Below are positions 37,490-46,318 of a DNA stretch of 64,000 nucleotides, in pieces (position 1 is the stretch's first letter; each line of letters starts with the position of its first letter). The DNA comes from an uncultured Allobosea sp. (GTDB taxonomy: Bacteria > Pseudomonadota > Alphaproteobacteria > Rhizobiales > Beijerinckiaceae), in NCBI RefSeq assembly GCF_945956895.1, contig NZ_CAMFJF010000012.1, forward strand, positions 1-64,000. Reading direction: 5' to 3'. A program made the translations under genes and the position numbers. The notes under the pieces are model-generated. The model ran no database searches. It saw nothing but the letters and a program-made list of their open reading frames with translations, and had not been told where the DNA came from.

Positions 37490-38415
37490 CGCGCGCTCTC
37501 CGGCACGACGACCGAGAACGGCTCGCTCGGCGGAATGAAGAGTTCGATGGCGAAGCGCAGGCCGACCGAGAGGATCAGCAGCGCCAGCAGCAGGCGGAAG
37601 GACTCGACATTGAGATTGCGCGCCGCGCGGCCGCCGAACTGTGCGCCGATGACCCCGCCGACCAGCAGCAGGACCGCCAGCACGATATCGACCGACTGGT
37701 TGGTGACGGCATGCAGCAGCGTGGCGCCGGTCATCGTCACCAGGATCTGGAACAGCGAGGTCCCGACCACGACGGCCGGCGGGATCCGGAAGAAATAGAT
37801 CAGGCCGGGCACCAGGATGAAGCCGCCGCCGACGCCGAGCACGGCGCCGATGAAGCCGATGATCACGGCGAGCAGCGCGATGGGAATGACGCTGCAATAG
37901 AGGCCGGAACGGTAGAAGCGCACACGGAAGGGCAGGCCCATCCACCAGGGATGCATGCCGCCGCGCCGCTTCAAGCGCGCCGGCTTGCCGGCCCGGACGC
38001 GCAGCATGGCGCGCAGCGCGTCGTAGAGCATCAGCCCGCCGATGATCGAGAACAGCGTGACATAAGACAGCGTGATGACGAGCTCGAGCTGGCCGAGCCG
38101 TTTCATCGTGTTGAAGAACAGCACGCCGAGGACGGTGCCGAGGATGCCGCCGCTGACCAGCACGCCGCCGAGCTTCAGATCGAGCGCCTTGCGCCGGAGA
38201 TAGGTGAGGACGCCGGTCATCGAGGAGCCCGCGACCTGCGCAGCGACGGTCGCGACCGCCACGGCCGGCGGGATGTCGAGGAAGATCAGGAGCGGCGTCA
38301 GCAGGAAGCCGCCGCCGACGCCGAACAGGCCGGAGATGAAGCCCACCGCACCACTCAGGCCGAGAACCATCAGCACGCTGATCGGCAGCTCGGCGATCGG
38401 CAGGTAGATCTGCAC
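37486..38415 (-). CDS. TauE/SafE-family sulfite/anion exporter
   Basis: 309 residues with about eight transmembrane helices in two repeats, each containing the family glycine motif (SGLFGVGGGFLLTPLL near residue 30 and GAVLGVGGGFILVPGL near residue 185). The family moves sulfite, sulfoacetate or related organosulfur anions out of the cell. The GTG at 38415 with GAGGGG is the preferred start. Its stop overlaps the TIGR02186 start. The neighbouring TusA and Mo-cofactor genes would fit a sulfite oxidation or export theme, an inference. Confidence 0.88.
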   Translation of the reverse strand: MQIYLPIAELPISVLMVLGLSGAVGFISGLFGVGGGFLLTPLLIFLDIPPAVAVATVAAQVAGSSMTGVLTYLRRKALDLKLGGVLVSGGILGTVLGVLFFNTMKRLGQLELVITLSYVTLFSIIGGLMLYDALRAMLRVRAGKPARLKRRGGMHPWWMGLPFRVRFYRSGLYCSVIPIALLAVIIGFIGAVLGVGGGFILVPGLIYFFRIPPAVVVGTSLFQILVTMTGATLLHAVTNQSVDIVLAVLLLVGGVIGAQFGGRAARNLNVESFRLLLALLILSVGLRFAIELFIPPSEPFSVVVPESAR

Positions 38416-38511
38416 GCTTACCCCTCGCAAGGCGGACGCTTGGCCTGTGGCCTGCGCCTGATGGGTCCCAGGCTAGATTGCCCAGGTTAAGACAAGGTCT
38501 TGAAAGGGAAA

Positions 38512-38533
38512 GACGGGCCGCTTCCGGCCCGCC
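38512..38533 (-). terminator. Probable terminator of the PodJ-like gene
   Basis: GGGCCG / CGGCCC stem with a 4-base loop about 70 bp past the stop; on the minus strand it is followed by GTCTTTCCCTTT. Confidence 0.5.
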
Positions 38534-38598
38534 CCTAGGAAACGATCGTTCTTACTCCCGCGTCAACACGTCGAAAGCATGACGTTGCACGATGCGGT

Positions 38599-41500
38599 TC
38601 AGATCCGGGATTGCTTCGCCGGCTTGGCGACCGCCGCCGTCGGCTGCGGATCCCAGCCCTTGGCCGGCGGCGTCACCTCGTTGGCGGCGGCATCGAGCGT
38701 CTTCGGCTTCCAGCTCGCTGCCAGCCCTTTGGCGGCCGCGAGATCCTCCGGCTTCAGGCGCTGGGCCACCTCGTCGCGCTTGCGCCCGGCATCCTCGTCG
38801 CCCTGGCTGGCCGCGACCGAGAACCAGACGAAGGACTGGGCGAGGTCGGTCGGCGCGCCGAGGCCGCGACCGAGCAGCACCGCGAGATTGTACTGGCTGT
38901 CGCGGACGCCGAGCTCCGCCGCGCGGCGGAACCACTCCGTCGCCATGGCGTAATCCGGCTTGCCGGCGATCCCCTCGGCATGAAGCACGGCGAGGTTGTG
39001 CATCGCCTTGGCGTTGCCGCGCTCGGCGGCGCGCTGGTACCAGATCCGGGCGAGGCCGAGGTCGCGCTGCGTGCCGATGCCCTTCTCGAACATGTTGCCG
39101 ACGCGGAACTGGGCGGGCGCGAGGCCCGCGACCGCGGCGCGCTCGAACAGCCGCAGGGCGAGCTTGGGATCGCGCTGGTTGGCCGGGCCGTCGGCGGCCT
39201 TGCTGGCCAGTTCGTAGACTGCGCGCGCATCGCCGTCCTGGACTGCCTTGCGCAGGCCGGCGCTGCCGAACCCGGCCGGCAGGTCGCCGATTCCGGTCAC
39301 GGTCTGGGTTTGCTGTTCGGCCGGCGCAGCGGGCGCCGTTGCGGGAGCGGCTTCCGCGGCAGCGGGCGCGGCTGGCGGCGCCAGCGATCGCTCGGGCGTG
39401 GCATTGGCGTTGCTGGCGGCCAGTTGGGCAGGCGCCTCCTGCGAGGGAGCGAACAGCGCCGAGGATTGGTCCTTGGCGGGAGCCTGCGCAGGGGCGACCG
39501 GTGCCTCCGGCTGGGCGGCGGGCGGAGCGACCAGGCTGCGCGTTTCGTTGCTGGCGGTCTTGCTGCCGTCGCCGCGCAGCGAAGTCGTCACCAGATGGGC
39601 GGTGCCCATGGCGAGGATCAGGGCGGCCAGGCCGAGCAGCAGCGGGCGCTTGCGCTTCTCCAGCATCTCCTTGAGACGGCCAGGGCTCTTCGCTACGGGT
39701 TCCGCTGCGGGGGAGGGGGCTGTGGCGGCAGCCTCGCTGGCAGCCTTGGCCGAGCGCCGCGCGGCGGCGATCAGGCTCTGGCGGACCGACTGCGCGTCCT
39801 GCCCGGTGCCAGCCGCGGCCTCGGGGCGCGGGCGTCCGGAGCCGGGCTCCAGCGGGATGTCGAAGGCCGTGCTCGCGGGAAGAGCGGGCTCGCTGCGCGC
39901 AGGTTCCTTGGCCGGCGCTGCGAAACGGTCCTGCGCGGCGGCGCCGACAGAGAGGCTCGCGCCGTCGCGAGAGGGCACGGGCTTGGCCCGGGCGATCGCG
40001 TCATCACCGCGCATCGCGGCAGCCAGGGTGCCCGTCGGCGGGTGACGCTCACCCTGCAATTCGGCCTCGAGGTTGGCGAGCCGCGACATGATCGTCTCGA
40101 GCGAGACATGAACGGCGCCGAGCGCGTCCCGCGTCTGGCTGTCGGAGGAGACATGGGTGTCGCGCAGGCCGGTGACCAGGCTCGACAATTCGGCGATGCC
40201 CTTGCCGGAGGCTGCGGTGTTGGCGGCCTGGACGAAGGCGGCGCGCTCGGCGGCCGTTTCCTCGCGCATCGAGCGCAGGTGCACGACGAGGTCCTGCAGC
40301 GTGCGCTCCATGCCGTTTTCGGCCGAGCGGGTCGCGGAGGCCTCGTCGAGACGGCTGGCGATGCCGGAGATCTGGCGTTCCAGCGCGTCGAAGGATTCGG
40401 CGTTCGCGCCGGGCGCGCCGGCTTCGTCGATCTTCTCGGCGAGATGGCGCAGCATCTGCTCGATCGGGTTGAGGTCGACGGCAGCCGCGCCATCCCCGAC
40501 CATCCGGGTCAGCTGGCTCGATGCCGCCAGGCTCTCGATCCGGCCGGAGAGCGCCTCGATCTGGCGCGTGACGGCGGACGGCCCCTGCTCGGCAAGCATG
40601 TCGATCCGCTGCTGCAGCGTGTCGATACGGCTGACGAGATAGTCGCTCTGCCGCGTTGCGTTGGCCTCATCGAGCTTCTGCGTCACGACCTCGTCGAACT
40701 TGTGCGACAGGGCGTCGATCTGTGCGCCCAGCGAGGACAGCAGGCCGGCGCCGGGAAACTGCCCGCGCTGCGACAGCACGGCGCCGCGCACGTCGTCGAT
40801 CGCGTTTGCCAGGCTGCGCATCTCGCCCATGTCGGGCTGGACCTCGCGCAGCCGGCCGATCTCGAAGCCGAGCGTGGCGACCTGCTCGGAGAGGTTCTCC
40901 AGCTTGTGATCCTGCGCGCCGGAGCCGAGGAGGTCACGGAGTTCGGCGATATCGCGGCGGACGGGATCGAGATTGGCGATCCCACCGCTGCGGGTCGCCA
41001 GCGCATCGACCTTGGCGGCGAGATGCGCGATCTCCAGCTGGAAGCGCTGGTAGCTCTCGCCGGCCCGGTCCTGCGACAGCCGCGACACTTCCGCTTCGAT
41101 CCGGGTCAGCGGCTTGAGCAGCGGCTCGAACTGGTCGCGCCGGTCGAATTGGTCGAGACGGTCGGCCAGCATGCCGATCTTGGCTTCGATGGCGCTGGTG
41201 TCGGCGCTCCGGATCGGGGCGGCCGGGCGCTGCGGCTGGGCCGGACGACGGCTTTCATGGGAAAGGCGCGAGCCGATCTCGCGCAGATCCTCCCGCAGCG
41301 CCGAGATGCGCTCGGGCGCGACGGCGGCCGGCCGCGCGGCCATGGCCTCGTCAGTGTCGAGGAAGCGCTGGCGGGTACGGATATCGGTGACGGCGGCGGC
41401 AAGGCCCTCGCGGCTGAAGGCGAGGCGGGGCGCCTGTTCGACGCGGGCCTGCTGCGCTTCGAGCCCCCGGCGCTCGATCTCGGCGATGCGCTCGCCCATC

Positions 41501-41952
41501 GTCTTGATCGCATCGGCGATGACGTTGGTGGCGCGCTCCTGACGTTCGGCGGAACCGCGCTCGCTCGACGACAGGCGATCCTCGGTCTTCTCGATCCAGC
41601 GGGTGATCGAATCCAGCGCGCCGGCGGTCCGGGCATTGGCTTCGCGCGTCATGCTTTCGAGGGCGGCTGCCTGGCCGACGAGGCTATCGATCGCTTCGCG
41701 CGACGGAGTCGGGGCCGGCGGCCGCGGGGCCGTGTCGGTCTGGCCCTGGGACAGACGCGCCAGCCGCTCCGACAGGGCGGCGATGTCGAGCTGTTCCGGC
41801 GCGGGCGAGGCAGGAGCCTCGTTGCTCTCGTCGCGGATCTTGTGGTCGAGCCATTCGCCCAGCGTCATGCCCGCCCGGCGGGCTGCCGCCTTGGCCGCAT
41901 CGCGTGTCCGGGGATCGACGCCCTTCACGCTCCAGGGCAAGCTATTGGCCAT
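38599..41952 (-). CDS. PodJ-like polar localisation protein with Sel1 repeats
   Basis: 1117 residues. The N-terminus MANSLPWSVKGVDPRTRDAA is followed by AARRAGMTLGEWLDHKI, the opening typical of alphaproteobacterial PodJ-like proteins. A long coiled coil (about 60-650) with many Gln/Glu/Arg heptads comes next, then a Pro/Ala region, a single transmembrane helix near 765-785 (LLLGLAALILAMGTAHLV), a Pro/Ala-rich periplasmic stretch, and about four Sel1 (TPR-like) repeats at 905-1065. PodJ marks a cell pole and recruits division and motility factors. A long opposite-strand frame here is a coding shadow. Confidence 0.88.
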   Translation of the reverse strand: MANSLPWSVKGVDPRTRDAAKAAARRAGMTLGEWLDHKIRDESNEAPASPAPEQLDIAALSERLARLSQGQTDTAPRPPAPTPSREAIDSLVGQAAALESMTREANARTAGALDSITRWIEKTEDRLSSSERGSAERQERATNVIADAIKTMGERIAEIERRGLEAQQARVEQAPRLAFSREGLAAAVTDIRTRQRFLDTDEAMAARPAAVAPERISALREDLREIGSRLSHESRRPAQPQRPAAPIRSADTSAIEAKIGMLADRLDQFDRRDQFEPLLKPLTRIEAEVSRLSQDRAGESYQRFQLEIAHLAAKVDALATRSGGIANLDPVRRDIAELRDLLGSGAQDHKLENLSEQVATLGFEIGRLREVQPDMGEMRSLANAIDDVRGAVLSQRGQFPGAGLLSSLGAQIDALSHKFDEVVTQKLDEANATRQSDYLVSRIDTLQQRIDMLAEQGPSAVTRQIEALSGRIESLAASSQLTRMVGDGAAAVDLNPIEQMLRHLAEKIDEAGAPGANAESFDALERQISGIASRLDEASATRSAENGMERTLQDLVVHLRSMREETAAERAAFVQAANTAASGKGIAELSSLVTGLRDTHVSSDSQTRDALGAVHVSLETIMSRLANLEAELQGERHPPTGTLAAAMRGDDAIARAKPVPSRDGASLSVGAAAQDRFAAPAKEPARSEPALPASTAFDIPLEPGSGRPRPEAAAGTGQDAQSVRQSLIAAARRSAKAASEAAATAPSPAAEPVAKSPGRLKEMLEKRKRPLLLGLAALILAMGTAHLVTTSLRGDGSKTASNETRSLVAPPAAQPEAPVAPAQAPAKDQSSALFAPSQEAPAQLAASNANATPERSLAPPAAPAAAEAAPATAPAAPAEQQTQTVTGIGDLPAGFGSAGLRKAVQDGDARAVYELASKAADGPANQRDPKLALRLFERAAVAGLAPAQFRVGNMFEKGIGTQRDLGLARIWYQRAAERGNAKAMHNLAVLHAEGIAGKPDYAMATEWFRRAAELGVRDSQYNLAVLLGRGLGAPTDLAQSFVWFSVAASQGDEDAGRKRDEVAQRLKPEDLAAAKGLAASWKPKTLDAAANEVTPPAKGWDPQPTAAVAKPAKQSRI

Positions 41953-42307
41953 GATCTCGCTCGCCTAAGGGGACCTTGTCAGCGGCAGGCGAGGCCCCCT
42001 GATGCCGTCGCCTTCCGCGCGAACCCGGGCAGGTCGTGAAGTAACCATTGACGAAGCCACGACGCCGTTGCGCGTTCCCGACATTTGGCCGGCATGGTAA
42101 ACAGCGGGTTAATAACCGGGGTGCGGATCGTTAATTTTTCCCGAATGCCCTTTGGGAAGGGCCTCGTTCGGGCCATGTAACGGTAACTTACCCCACTCTC
42201 GGGCCGTATTACCTGACGCAGCGAGAGCTCCTTCCCTATCAGAGGGTATCGATCGATGCCGCCATATGGGTCGGCGATTCGATCCAATCGCAAGGATTGC
42301 AGCTTTC
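41953..42307. other. Gene-free divergent spacer upstream of podJ-like and merR genes
   Basis: 355 bp. It is AT-richer than its surroundings between 42090 and 42150 (GGTTAATAACC at 42107-42117, GTTAATTTTTCCCG at 42130), a likely promoter zone. The two TTAA motifs are about 19 bp apart, so they do not form a standard CtrA box. No gene or hairpin is supported. Confidence 0.5.
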
Positions 42308-42754
42308 ATGTCACGCCAAAGCTTGGCTATGGCGGGTTCTCCGATTCATGAAACCCGCTCCGCCGACGCCGATCAGACCGGCGATTTCACCATCAGCGAC
42401 CTCGCCCGCGACTTCGGGGTGACCCTGCGCACGCTGCGCTTCTACGAGTCGCGGGGGCTGATCGCTCCCAGCCGCTCCGGCATGACGCGCATCTATTCGG
42501 CGCGCGACCGGGCGCGTCTCGCCCTGATCCTCAAGGGCAAGCAGCTCGGATTCACGCTCGTCGAAATCCGCGCCATGCTCGCCAACGAGGACAAGAAAGG
42601 CGGGGCTGGCGATGCGGGCGCTTCCGTCGGCGGCCTGCAGCTCAGCCGTGAGCAGATCGTGGAACAGCTCGACCTGCTGCGCAGCCAGCGCGCCGAGATC
42701 GAAGGTGCGATCGCCGAACTGGAGGCGTCGCTCTCCCGGTTGCCGAAGGCCTGA
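42308..42754 (+). CDS. MerR-family transcriptional regulator
   Basis: 148 residues: a MerR winged helix-turn-helix at about 24-90 (FTISDLARDFGVTLRTLRFYESRGLIAPSR, core LRTLRFYE) and a C-terminal coiled-coil dimerisation helix (QIVEQLDLLRSQRAEIEGAI). No cysteine cluster is seen, so it is not a metal sensor of the classical kind. It sits directly before the acyl-CoA dehydrogenase cluster and probably controls it, as LiuR-like MerR proteins do in other proteobacteria. The start ATG has AAGGA 12 bases away. A strong terminator follows. Confidence 0.88.
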   Translation: MSRQSLAMAGSPIHETRSADADQTGDFTISDLARDFGVTLRTLRFYESRGLIAPSRSGMTRIYSARDRARLALILKGKQLGFTLVEIRAMLANEDKKGGAGDAGASVGGLQLSREQIVEQLDLLRSQRAEIEGAIAELEASLSRLPKA

Positions 42755-42772
42755 GTCTTTAGGCCGACAGTC

Positions 42773-42801
42773 AAAGCCCCGGCGAAAGCCGGGGTTTTTT
42801 T
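42773..42801 (+). terminator. Strong intrinsic terminator after the merR-type gene
   Basis: AAAGCCCCGGC and GCCGGGGTTTT pair around a GAAA tetraloop, followed by a run of seven T. Confidence 0.95.
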
Positions 42802-42856
42802 ATGCCTGGCGTCACGCGCCCGCAGCCGCAGGGACGACAAAATCGCATCGTCACAG

Positions 42857-42884
42857 TTGCAACTTCGCTCAGATTGTTTATATG
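42857..42884 (+). promoter_or_regulatory. Candidate sigma-70-type promoter of the beta-oxidation cluster
   Basis: TTGCAA at 42857-42862 and TATATG at 42879-42884 are separated by 16 bp, 63 bp before the acyl-CoA dehydrogenase start. The -10 lies in GTTTATATGTGAAC, a partial dyad that could be a regulator site. Inferred from pattern only. Confidence 0.45.
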
Positions 42885-42946
42885 TGAACTATCTTGATGC
42901 GGCGATAGTGATCGAGCGCCGCTTTTGCGACGAGAGGGAGGATCAG

Positions 42947-44734
42947 ATGCCGGTCTACAAGGCACCCGTCGACGACACGCTTTTCCTGCTCAACGACGTC
43001 TTCAACATCGAGCGCTACAACAACCTGCCGGGCTTCGCCGATGCGTCTGCGGACGTGATCGAGGCCGTGCTCGGCGAGGGCGCCAAGCTTTGCGAGGAAG
43101 TCCTCCAGCCGATCAACCATTCCGGCGACCAGGAAGGTTGCACCCGCCACGCCGACGGCCGCGTCACCACGCCGAAGGGCTTCAAGGAAGCCTATCAGGC
43201 CTATGCCGGCGGCGGCTGGATCGGCCTCGCCATGGACCCGGAATATGGCGGCCAGGGCTTGCCCTACACGCTGGGTGCCGTGATGAACGAATACGCCTCG
43301 GCCGCGAACATGGCCTTCGCCATGTATCCGGGCCTGACCATGGGCGCGATCGCGGCGCTCTATGTCCACGGCTCCGACGAGATCAAGCGCACCTATCTGC
43401 CGAAGATGATCGACGGCACCTGGTCGGGCACCATGAACCTGACCGAGCCGCATTGCGGCACCGATCTCGGCCTGCTCAAGACCAAGGCCGTGCCGAACGG
43501 CGACGGCTCCTACGCCATCTCCGGCACCAAGATCTTCATCTCGGCCGGCGAGCAGGACATCACCGAGAATATCGTCCATCTCGTGCTTGCCCGCATCGAG
43601 GGCGCGCCGGCCGGCGTGAAGGGCATCTCGCTCTTCGTCGTGCCGCGCAACAAGCTGGGTAGCGACGGTTCGGTCGGCGCCAATAACGGCGTGTCCTGCG
43701 GCTCGATCGAGCACAAGATGGGCATCCACGGCAACGCCACCTGCGTCATGAACTATGACGGCGCGCAAGGCTGGCTGGTCGGGGCTGAGAACAAGGGCCT
43801 CAACGCCATGTTCGTGATGATGAACGAGGCCCGCCTCGGCGTCGCGATCCAGGGGCTGGCCCAGTCCGAGGTCGCCTATCAGAACGCCGTCGCCTACGCC
43901 AAGGAACGCCTGCAGGGCCGCGCGCTCACCGGCGCCAAGGAGCCGGCCAAGCCGGCCGATCCGATCATCGTCCATCCGGACGTGCGCCGCACGCTGATGT
44001 CGATCAAGGCCTTCAACGAGGCCGCCCGCGCCTTCGTGCTCTGGAATGCGCTGAAGTCCGACATCGCCCATCGCTCCGGCGATGCGGCCGAGCGTCAGGC
44101 GGCCGACGACCAACTCGGGCTGATGACCCCGGTGCTCAAGGGCGTGCTCACCGATATCGGCTTCGACAACGCCGTGAAGGCCCAGCAGATGTTCGGCGGC
44201 CACGGCTATATTGCCGAGACCGGCGTCGAGCAGTTCGTCCGCGATGCCCGCATCGCCATGATCTACGAGGGCGCCAACGGCGTGCAGGCGATGGACCTCG
44301 TCGGCCGCAAGCTCGGCCGCGACGGCGGTCGCGGCATCATGGCCTTCTTCAACGAGGTCGGCGCCTTCCTGAAGGAGAATGCCGAGGACGAGGCGCTGAA
44401 GCCACTGCTCGGGCCGCTCCAGGTCTCGCTGGGCCATCTCCAGCAGGCGGCGATGTGGTTCATGAACAACGCGCTTGCCAAGCCGGACAACGCCGGCGCC
44501 GGCGCCAGCGACTTCATGCACCTGCTTGGTCTGGTCTCGCTGGGCTACATGTGGGTGAAGATCGCCAAGGCCGCGCAGGAGAAGCTCAAGGCGGGTGCCG
44601 ACGAGCGCATGAGCGGTAAGCTCGTCACGGCCCGCTTCTTCATGGAGCGCACCTTGCCGGAAACCAGCGCCCATCTGGCGCGCATCACCTCCGGCGCGGA
44701 CAGCACCATGGCGCTGAGCGTCGAGCAGTTCTGA
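42947..44734 (+). CDS. Acyl-CoA dehydrogenase, ~600-residue C-terminal-extended type
   Basis: 595 residues, of the larger acyl-CoA dehydrogenase group with a C-terminal helical extension (PVYKAPVDDTLFLLNDVF start is typical). Core motifs include LTEPHCGTDLGLLKT, ISGTKIFISAGEQD, the FGGHGYIAETGVEQFVRDARI segment (in part) and IYEGANGVQAMDLVGRKL. It introduces the 2,3-double bond in acyl-CoA using FAD and electron transfer flavoprotein. ATG with GGGAGGATCAG. First of three beta-oxidation genes; chain-length preference is unknown. Confidence 0.93.
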   Translation: MPVYKAPVDDTLFLLNDVFNIERYNNLPGFADASADVIEAVLGEGAKLCEEVLQPINHSGDQEGCTRHADGRVTTPKGFKEAYQAYAGGGWIGLAMDPEYGGQGLPYTLGAVMNEYASAANMAFAMYPGLTMGAIAALYVHGSDEIKRTYLPKMIDGTWSGTMNLTEPHCGTDLGLLKTKAVPNGDGSYAISGTKIFISAGEQDITENIVHLVLARIEGAPAGVKGISLFVVPRNKLGSDGSVGANNGVSCGSIEHKMGIHGNATCVMNYDGAQGWLVGAENKGLNAMFVMMNEARLGVAIQGLAQSEVAYQNAVAYAKERLQGRALTGAKEPAKPADPIIVHPDVRRTLMSIKAFNEAARAFVLWNALKSDIAHRSGDAAERQAADDQLGLMTPVLKGVLTDIGFDNAVKAQQMFGGHGYIAETGVEQFVRDARIAMIYEGANGVQAMDLVGRKLGRDGGRGIMAFFNEVGAFLKENAEDEALKPLLGPLQVSLGHLQQAAMWFMNNALAKPDNAGAGASDFMHLLGLVSLGYMWVKIAKAAQEKLKAGADERMSGKLVTARFFMERTLPETSAHLARITSGADSTMALSVEQF

Positions 44735-44755
44735 GGGATCGCCCAGACGGTGCCC

Positions 44756-44860
44756 GTCATCCCGGACAAGCCGCGAAGCGGCGCCGATCCGGGATCCATC
44801 ATCGAGCTCCGGTGCCCTTCGATGGATCCCGGATCTCCGCTTCGCTCCGTCCGGGATGAC
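44756..44860. repeat. Palindromic intergenic repeat, family C copy
   Basis: GTCATCCCGGACAAGCCGCG ... GATCCGGGATCCATC, then GATGGATCCCGGATC ... GTCCGGGATGAC. It lies between the acyl-CoA dehydrogenase and thiolase genes, in a 220-bp gap. Confidence 0.92.
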
Positions 44861-44954
44861 GGCGCGCTTCTTTCAATTACTCTCGGCTCGATCCGGCGTA
44901 GCCTGACGCTGAAATGACGAGCCGAAAACGACCGGCCACTCCGGGAGGAGCACC

Positions 44955-46163
<1,209 letters not shown>

Positions 46164-46167
46164 CGTT

Positions 46168-46225
46168 GTCATCCCGTGCGCGCTGCGGCGCGAAGTGCCG
46201 CTGCGCAGACACGGGACCGCATGAC
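46168..46225. repeat. Palindromic intergenic repeat, family B copy
   Basis: GTCATCCCGTGCGCGCTGCG ... CGCTGCGCAGACACGGGACC GCATGAC; nearly the same unit as at 26208-26265. It starts 5 bp after the thiolase stop. Confidence 0.9.
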
Positions 46226-46253
46226 GAGCTAGCTCCCAGCACCGCCTTTTCCT

Positions 46254-46295
46254 GATGACGATCCCGGATCGCCGCGATGCGGCGTCCGGGATGAC
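46254..46295. repeat. Palindromic intergenic repeat, short family C copy
   Basis: GATGACGATCCCGGATCGCC then GCGATGCGGCGTCCGGGATGAC; arms pair with few mismatches. It is about 24 bp before the fadJ-like start. Confidence 0.75.
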
Positions 46296-46318
46296 CCGAC
46301 CCACCGGAGGGACCGTCC

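Noticed and set aside
38611-42039. A 1142-residue open frame on the plus strand opposite the PodJ-like gene
   Set aside because: It is the antisense shadow of a GC-rich gene. Its product is low-complexity and rich in Arg, Gly and Leu with no motif, while the minus-strand frame shows coiled coil, membrane helix and Sel1 repeats.
42100-42140. CtrA-binding site upstream of the PodJ-like gene
   Set aside because: Two TTAA motifs occur but are about 19 bp apart rather than the 7 bp of the standard box.
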